From Pyrinomonadaceae bacterium (lineage in GTDB: Bacteria; Acidobacteriota; Blastocatellia; Pyrinomonadales; Pyrinomonadaceae), in the NCBI GenBank assembly GCA_014380365.1, contig JACMJZ010000031.1:286591-350590 (forward strand): a stretch of 64,000 bases of DNA, given 5' to 3'. The position numbers and the translations under genes were made by a program. Under the pieces are notes generated by a model that searched no databases, was not told the origin of the DNA, and saw only the letters and a list, made by a program, of their open reading frames with translations. Below, piece by piece: positions 59,951 through 64,000 of the stretch (position 1 is the stretch's first letter; every line of letters begins with the position of its first letter).

Positions 59951-60047
59951 AAGTCAGAACCGGGAGCAGTAGCGACCGGGTGCGAGATCCACGATAAGGA
60001 CGACGAGAGTAAAACGACCCGGTCGCTACCGCTCCCGGTTCTGACTT
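59951..60047. repeat. REPIN-like pair of family A arms
   Basis: AAGTCAGAACCGGGAGCAGT then AGCGACCGGGT (59951-59981) and ACCCGGTCGCTACCGCTCCC then GGTTCTGACTT (60017-60047). One mismatch; loop 35 bases. It lies between divergent ndh and the subtilase, so each gene's promoter must be close to it. Confidence 0.88.
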
Positions 60048-60074
60048 CATCACCGCGCACCGAGCCACTTTCGC

Positions 60075-60101
60075 TTGACCGGCGCACAGATACAGTAATA
60101 C
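60075..60101 (+). promoter_or_regulatory. Weak sigma-70-like promoter candidate for the subtilase
   Basis: TTGACC (60075-60080), a 15-base spacer and TAATAC (60096-60101), 44 bases before ATG 60146. Spacing is short, so the match is tentative. Confidence 0.3.
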
Positions 60102-60145
60102 CGTGGCGTGCAACCCCAGCCACTCCGGACCCAAGGAATTCAAAG

Positions 60146-62734
60146 ATGACCTCTCGCAACCCCCGTAGCCACTCTCGCATTTACCTCTACTCGGGCATCC
60201 TGATGATTTGCCTGGTGGGGTTGATGCAGTCGGTGACCACGACCTCGTCGTCGCGTTCCCTGAATCAGAAGGTCAACACTTCGGAAAAGGTCGGAGCGCC
60301 GGTCCTGGCCGCTACGGCCAATGACAATATCGTTCCGATTGTGATTCTTCTTTCCGACCAGGCCGACCTCAGCGCGGCTTATTCGATACAGGATGAGGAT
60401 GCTCGCGGTTGGTTCGTCTACAACACCCTCACGTCGCACGCGGCCCGGACACAGGCGGGTCTCCAGGATTTTCTGCAATCACGAGGCGGAGCGTTCCAAT
60501 CCTTTTGGGCGGCCAATATGATCGCTGCGACCGCCAATCGGCAGCTCATCGAAGCTTTGGCAGCTCGCCCGGATGTGGCTCGCATCGATTCCAACACGCC
60601 CACACGCTGGGTCGAGGAACCGATAGTGGAAAAGTCGGGCGTCGCACCTGAGTCGCCTGCCGCGATCGAGTGGGGCGTGCAAAACGTAAACGCTCCTGCT
60701 CTTTGGACGTTGGGTTTTAACGGTACGGGCATGGTGATTGGCGGACTCGATACCGGCATCCGTTGGACGCATAACGTATTGAAGCCGAAGTATCGGGGCT
60801 GGAACGGCAGCGTCGCCGACCATAACTACAATTGGCGAGATGCAATCCACTCCGGCGGCGGAGTCTGCGGTCCCAACACCGTGGCGCCTTGCGACGACAG
60901 CGGGCATGGCACACACACGGTCGGCACCGTGGTGGGCGATGATGGCGGAACGAATCAGGTCGGCGTTGCGCCGGGTGCGAAATGGATGGGCTGTCGAAAC
61001 ATGAACCAGGGCGACGGCACGCCGGCCACCTACACCGAATGTTTTCAATTCGCAATCGCGCCAACCAACCTAGCCGGCAACAACCCGAATCCGTCTTTGC
61101 GCCCGCATGTGCTGAACAACTCCTGGGGGTGTCCGGCCAGCGAAGGCTGCACCAGCCGCGCCGAACTGGAGACGATCGTTAACAACACGCAGGCGGCGGG
61201 GATTTTTGTCGCGGTCTCGGCGGGCAACGGTGGTCCGGGCTGCGCCACTGTGGCTGACCCGGCGTCGATCTACAGCGCTTCCTTCTCCGTCGGAGCTATT
61301 GACAGCAGTAACACACTGGCTGGTTTCAGCAGTCGTGGTCCCAGCACCTTCTATGCGCCAAACCTGCTGAAGCCGAATATTTCAGCACCCGGCGTCAATG
61401 TTCGTTCCGCGACCCGCAACAGCGACAATGCCTTTAGCAGCTCATCGGGCACTTCGATGGCCGGTCCACATGTTGCCGGCGTAGTGGCGCTGATCTGGTC
61501 AGCTCGCCCGCATCTGGTTCGGAACATCGCAGCGACCAGGACCCTTTTGCAGAATACAGCCAACCCGATGGTCAGCGTCGTTCCGCAGACCTGTGCTGGC
61601 ATTTCGTCGAGTCAAATTCCAAACAATTCTTTTGGCTACGGACGCGTCGATGCGCTCGCCGCGTTCAATGCCTCGGCGCCCGCAACGATCAGTGGCACAG
61701 TTACGGCACCTGACGGTTCGCCCGTCGCTGGTGTAACTGTGCGGCTCTCAGGGGCGACAACGACAAAAACTATTACGGACAACAACGGCTTCTACCATTT
61801 CGATAACCTTGCCACGCAAAGTTCCTACACGGTCACACCCGAACGAGTGAACTACACTTTCAGTCCGGGCAACCTCTCTTTTGCGCTAAACGGGAACAGG
61901 ACGGACGCGGCTTTCACAGCTACGCCGGATGCGACGATTTCCGCAAACCCTATCGACACGGCTGAGTACTTCGTGCGTCAACACTATTTGGACTTCCTCG
62001 GTCGTGAACCAGACTCGAGCGGTTTCAATTTTTGGAGCGATCAGGTCACTTCTTGTGGCGCAGATGCCGGCTGTATCGAGCGGAGACGAATCAACGTCTC
62101 CGCCGCCTATTTCCTGTCGGTTGAGTTTCAGGAGACCGGTTACCTGGTTTATCGGATTTATAAGTCAGCTTACGGAAACATAAGCGGCGCTCCCGTGCCC
62201 GTCAGGTTCGACGAGTTTCTGCCGGACACGCAGCAGATCGGCCAGGGTGTGGTAGTTGGAGTTGGCAACTGGCAAACTCAACTGGAAAACAATAAACAAG
62301 CCTTCGCGGCGGCCTTTGTGGCACGGTCTCGGTTCACTACGGCTTTTCCCACGTCAAGGTCTCCGACGGAGTTTGTTGACGCCCTTTATGCGAATGCCGT
62401 CGTAACCCCGTCGGCGGTTGAGCGTAATTCAGTCATCGCTGAATTTGGTTCGGCAACTACAACGACGGACACTGCAGCGCGCGCCCGTGCTCTGCGGCGG
62501 GTAGCGGAAAATGCGGCTTTGGCCCAGCAGGAGTTCAGCAGGGCGTTTGTGCTGATGCAGTACTTTGGTTACCTGAGGAGAAATCCAAACGATCCGCCAG
62601 AGCCGGGACTAAATTTCGATGGTTACAACTTTTGGCTAAATAAGCTAATACAGTTCAATGGCAACTATATTGACGCGGAGATGGTGAAGGCGTTCATCAC
62701 CTCCAGTGAATATCGCGTGCGCTTCCCACGCTAG
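60146..62734 (+). CDS. Secreted S8 subtilisin-like protease with carboxypeptidase-regulatory and DUF4214 domains
   Basis: 862 residues from ATG 60146 (AAGGA upstream); longer in-frame starts overlap ndh and the repeat. Signal anchor (IYLYSGILMICLVGLMQS), an I9-like propeptide (about 55-135), then the S8 triad: Asp in GGLDTGIRWTH (about 198), His in DDSGHGTHTVG (about 252), Asn in NNSWGCPAS and Ser in SGTSMAGPHVAGVVAL (about 434). Then a carboxypeptidase-regulatory beta domain (about 514-600) and DUF4214 (about 605-862) with EYFVRQHYLDFLGREPDSSG. It digests extracellular protein. The last two modules are almost the same as in the nuclease at 3.1 kb. Confidence 0.95.
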   Translation: MTSRNPRSHSRIYLYSGILMICLVGLMQSVTTTSSSRSLNQKVNTSEKVGAPVLAATANDNIVPIVILLSDQADLSAAYSIQDEDARGWFVYNTLTSHAARTQAGLQDFLQSRGGAFQSFWAANMIAATANRQLIEALAARPDVARIDSNTPTRWVEEPIVEKSGVAPESPAAIEWGVQNVNAPALWTLGFNGTGMVIGGLDTGIRWTHNVLKPKYRGWNGSVADHNYNWRDAIHSGGGVCGPNTVAPCDDSGHGTHTVGTVVGDDGGTNQVGVAPGAKWMGCRNMNQGDGTPATYTECFQFAIAPTNLAGNNPNPSLRPHVLNNSWGCPASEGCTSRAELETIVNNTQAAGIFVAVSAGNGGPGCATVADPASIYSASFSVGAIDSSNTLAGFSSRGPSTFYAPNLLKPNISAPGVNVRSATRNSDNAFSSSSGTSMAGPHVAGVVALIWSARPHLVRNIAATRTLLQNTANPMVSVVPQTCAGISSSQIPNNSFGYGRVDALAAFNASAPATISGTVTAPDGSPVAGVTVRLSGATTTKTITDNNGFYHFDNLATQSSYTVTPERVNYTFSPGNLSFALNGNRTDAAFTATPDATISANPIDTAEYFVRQHYLDFLGREPDSSGFNFWSDQVTSCGADAGCIERRRINVSAAYFLSVEFQETGYLVYRIYKSAYGNISGAPVPVRFDEFLPDTQQIGQGVVVGVGNWQTQLENNKQAFAAAFVARSRFTTAFPTSRSPTEFVDALYANAVVTPSAVERNSVIAEFGSATTTTDTAARARALRRVAENAALAQQEFSRAFVLMQYFGYLRRNPNDPPEPGLNFDGYNFWLNKLIQFNGNYIDAEMVKAFITSSEYRVRFPR

Positions 62735-62830
62735 GACCCGGTGCCCGCAGTTCAGGAGCGGATGCGGCCGTTTTGGTTGCAGTTATTGAAATTCAGACGA
62801 TCGTTCACCCCGATCATAAGGAGTTCCCAC

Positions 62831-63610
62831 ATGAAGTTATCGTCCAGACAGACAACACGCAGCTCCGTTGGATTCAATTACGCTGGCAATTTCCGCCGAG
62901 TGGTCACTTTTTTGGCCGCCGTGACGTTGCTCAATATGTCGTTGCCGCCCGTGCCAGGGGTTTTCGCGACGGCGCGCGGAAGCGATTCGCCAGCGACCGG
63001 TGTAATTCAAGTTGCCGGAACGGTCACGATAGATGGTGCGAAAGGGACCTCTGGTCAAACAGTTTTCCCGGGCAGCCAAATCGTCACGTCCGAAAACTCA
63101 GAATCGATCATCGACCTGGGAAAATTCACCAGACTTCGGCTCTCGCCCGAAACTGACTTCATGCTCGATTTCTCCCGGACGAATATCTCCGGCGCGCTCG
63201 ACAAAGGAGTGGTGCGCGGCTTCATTCCCGCCGGCCTTCCGGTCAATATAAAAACTGCCGGCGGGGAATTGGTTACAGACCCCAGCCAGCCAGCTGAGTT
63301 TATCGTTCAGGTCATTGGCGAGAACACCCAGATCTCAGTGAAGGCGGGCCGCGTGGAACTTCGCACTGAAAACAAACTCCATACGGTGGGTGCCGGCGAA
63401 GTTTTCGCCACGGCCGCTGGTTCGCAAACTCAGCCTGACGAGGAGGATGGTCTTACGAAGGGTGCGAAGATTGGAATATTTGCAGCGATTGGGGCTGCGG
63501 CCACTATTCTTACGATTGCCCTCCGGGGACGAGATGCGCCAGAACCTCAATTTGGCAATTGCGTTATCGTGCCGAGCGGTGTCACTGGGCAAACCGGCAT
63601 ATGTCCATAG
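62831..63610 (+). CDS. FecR-like membrane protein
   Basis: 259 residues from ATG 62831; an upstream in-frame start at 62741 is not preferred. N-terminal membrane helix (VVTFLAAVTLLNMSLPPVPG), a FecR-type beta domain (about 60-200: TGVIQVAGTVTIDGAKGTSG, FPGSQIVTSENSESIIDLGK, INIKTAGGE-like and VKAGRVELRTENKLHTVGAG) and a C-terminal helix (AKIGIFAAIGAAATILTIAL). FecR proteins can transduce signals to an ECF sigma factor, but no sigma gene is adjacent, so a polysaccharide- or wall-binding role is also possible. It follows the subtilase by 96 bp. Confidence 0.75.
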   Translation: MKLSSRQTTRSSVGFNYAGNFRRVVTFLAAVTLLNMSLPPVPGVFATARGSDSPATGVIQVAGTVTIDGAKGTSGQTVFPGSQIVTSENSESIIDLGKFTRLRLSPETDFMLDFSRTNISGALDKGVVRGFIPAGLPVNIKTAGGELVTDPSQPAEFIVQVIGENTQISVKAGRVELRTENKLHTVGAGEVFATAAGSQTQPDEEDGLTKGAKIGIFAAIGAAATILTIALRGRDAPEPQFGNCVIVPSGVTGQTGICP

Positions 63611-63617
63611 TCTGATT

Positions 63618-63667
63618 GTGGCACGCGCATCTTGCGCGAGATTCACGGGCGGGACGCCCGTGCCACA
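63618..63667. repeat. Paired-hairpin repeat (family D)
   Basis: GTGGCACGCGCA-tct-TGCGCGAG then ACGGGCG-gga-CGCCCGTGCCAC; the outer GTGGCACG/CGTGCCAC arms are perfect. Near-identical to 38574-38627. It separates convergent genes. Confidence 0.88.
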
Positions 63668-64000
63668 TCAAACACGAAAGTAATCCCCGCGCCAATTCTT
63701 AATTGCTTGCTTGATCTCAGCGGGTTTCGTAAGCCGGCCTTCCACCACTTCAGTCACCAGCGCTTCAAGTTCTTCGTCCGAAGCGAATCGGAGGGCGATG
63801 TATTGCCCGACGCGCATTCCGCCTGCTTTCTGAGCGAGCTCGGCGGGAAGCACCCGCTGACAGCGCAGCTGTTCCTCGAGCCGGATGAGCCGGTCCTGCA
63901 CTTTGAGGGTATTAAGGCTGTCGAGGTACATCATCACGCTCAACCCCAGCGAAACGTCATCCGAGCTGCTCTTAGTCCTGCCGGGGTACTGGGATCTGAG
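63668..64000 (-). CDS. DUF6526 family protein, C-terminal part, 5' partial
   Basis: The frame stays open to the right edge, so the start is outside. The visible 110 residues match the C-terminal half of DUF6526: KVQDRLIRLEEQLRCQRVLP, RVGQYIALRFASDEELEALV and KPAEIKQAIKNWRGDYFRV. In the family an N-terminal half supplies transmembrane helices; the part at the edge (MMYLDSLNTL) would be the end of the last helix. Function unknown. The stop codon abuts a repeat element. Confidence 0.75.
   Translation of the reverse strand, partial: LRSQYPGRTKSSSDDVSLGLSVMMYLDSLNTLKVQDRLIRLEEQLRCQRVLPAELAQKAGGMRVGQYIALRFASDEELEALVTEVVEGRLTKPAEIKQAIKNWRGDYFRV

Noticed and set aside
59777..60145. N-terminal extension of the subtilase
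   Set aside because: It would translate the antisense of the ndh start and a REPIN-like repeat; the signal peptide and ribosome binding site support ATG 60146.
1..64000. tRNA, rRNA and CRISPR arrays
   Set aside because: Gaps were read for TTCGAATC-type T-arms, rRNA-like stretches and regularly spaced direct repeats; none were convincing. The repeats present are inverted and irregularly spaced. tRNAscan-SE, barrnap and a CRISPR finder would settle this.
1..64000. Insertion sequences or prophage
   Set aside because: No transposase, integrase or phage structural gene was recognised; the short repeats carry no coding capacity.

Overview
The window is about 58-60% G+C and looks like the chromosome of an acidobacterium, most likely class Blastocatellia (Pyrinomonas-like). 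The clues are a 'VWFA-related Acidobacterial' protein, secreted enzymes ending in carboxypeptidase-regulatory plus DUF4214 modules, an exosortase/EPS locus, Lys- and Ala-rich Gram-negative envelope proteins, and very many short palindromic intergenic repeats. No rRNA, tRNA, CRISPR array, transposase or integrase gene was seen. The taxonomic call is an inference from gene content only.

Layout. 1-6.9 kb: secreted hydrolases (a 5'-partial gingipain-type C25 peptidase, a small secreted protein and an ExeM-like nuclease). 7.2-12.3 kb: an unusual PqqD-like/TM/Cys-tail protein, then on the minus strand a heat-shock pair (hsp20-lon), a SIMPL protein and a ferredoxin. 12.5-16 kb: three glycosyltransferases. 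16-17.9 kb: fumarase and a rhodanese (minus). 18.3-24.1 kb: a complete 2-oxoacid (probably pyruvate) dehydrogenase operon in the order E3, E1-alpha, E1-beta, DUF4242 protein, E2. The lipoate-attaching enzyme LipB follows at 27.5 kb. 24.4-31.2 kb: OmpA-like and VWFA proteins, a threonine/serine dehydratase and small membrane proteins. 31.6-43.4 kb: an exosortase-associated exopolysaccharide locus (exosortase, EpsI, TPR lipoprotein, GNVR chain-length protein, AAA ATPase, BY-kinase, sugar transferase, Wza-type export protein, seven-bladed Ycf48-like propeller). 43.6-45.8 kb: a lower-G+C two-gene cassette of an unknown protein overlapping a nitrilase-fold hydrolase, with its own strong promoter. 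45.8-53.9 kb: lysS, heptose adenylyltransferase, mfd, SurA-like chaperone and an S4 protein. 54-64 kb: two L,D-transpeptidases, dusB, an M23 peptidase, type II NADH dehydrogenase, a secreted subtilase with DUF4214, a FecR-like protein and a DUF6526 gene cut by the right edge.

The most striking non-genic feature is a dense population of short inverted-repeat elements, of at least eight sequence families. Several sit directly on gene ends and supply stop codons. Others have been read into proteins: the hydrophobic core of a signal peptide, C-terminal tails, and an insertion in Mfd. One element appears nested inside another.

The best candidates for undescribed biology are (i) the PqqD-like domain/TM/four-Cys tail protein at 7.2 kb, (ii) the nitrilase-fold cassette at 43.8-45.8 kb, (iii) a three-stem structured RNA candidate at 33.39-33.45 kb ahead of the PrsT-like gene, and (iv) the repeat families and their domestication into coding sequence.
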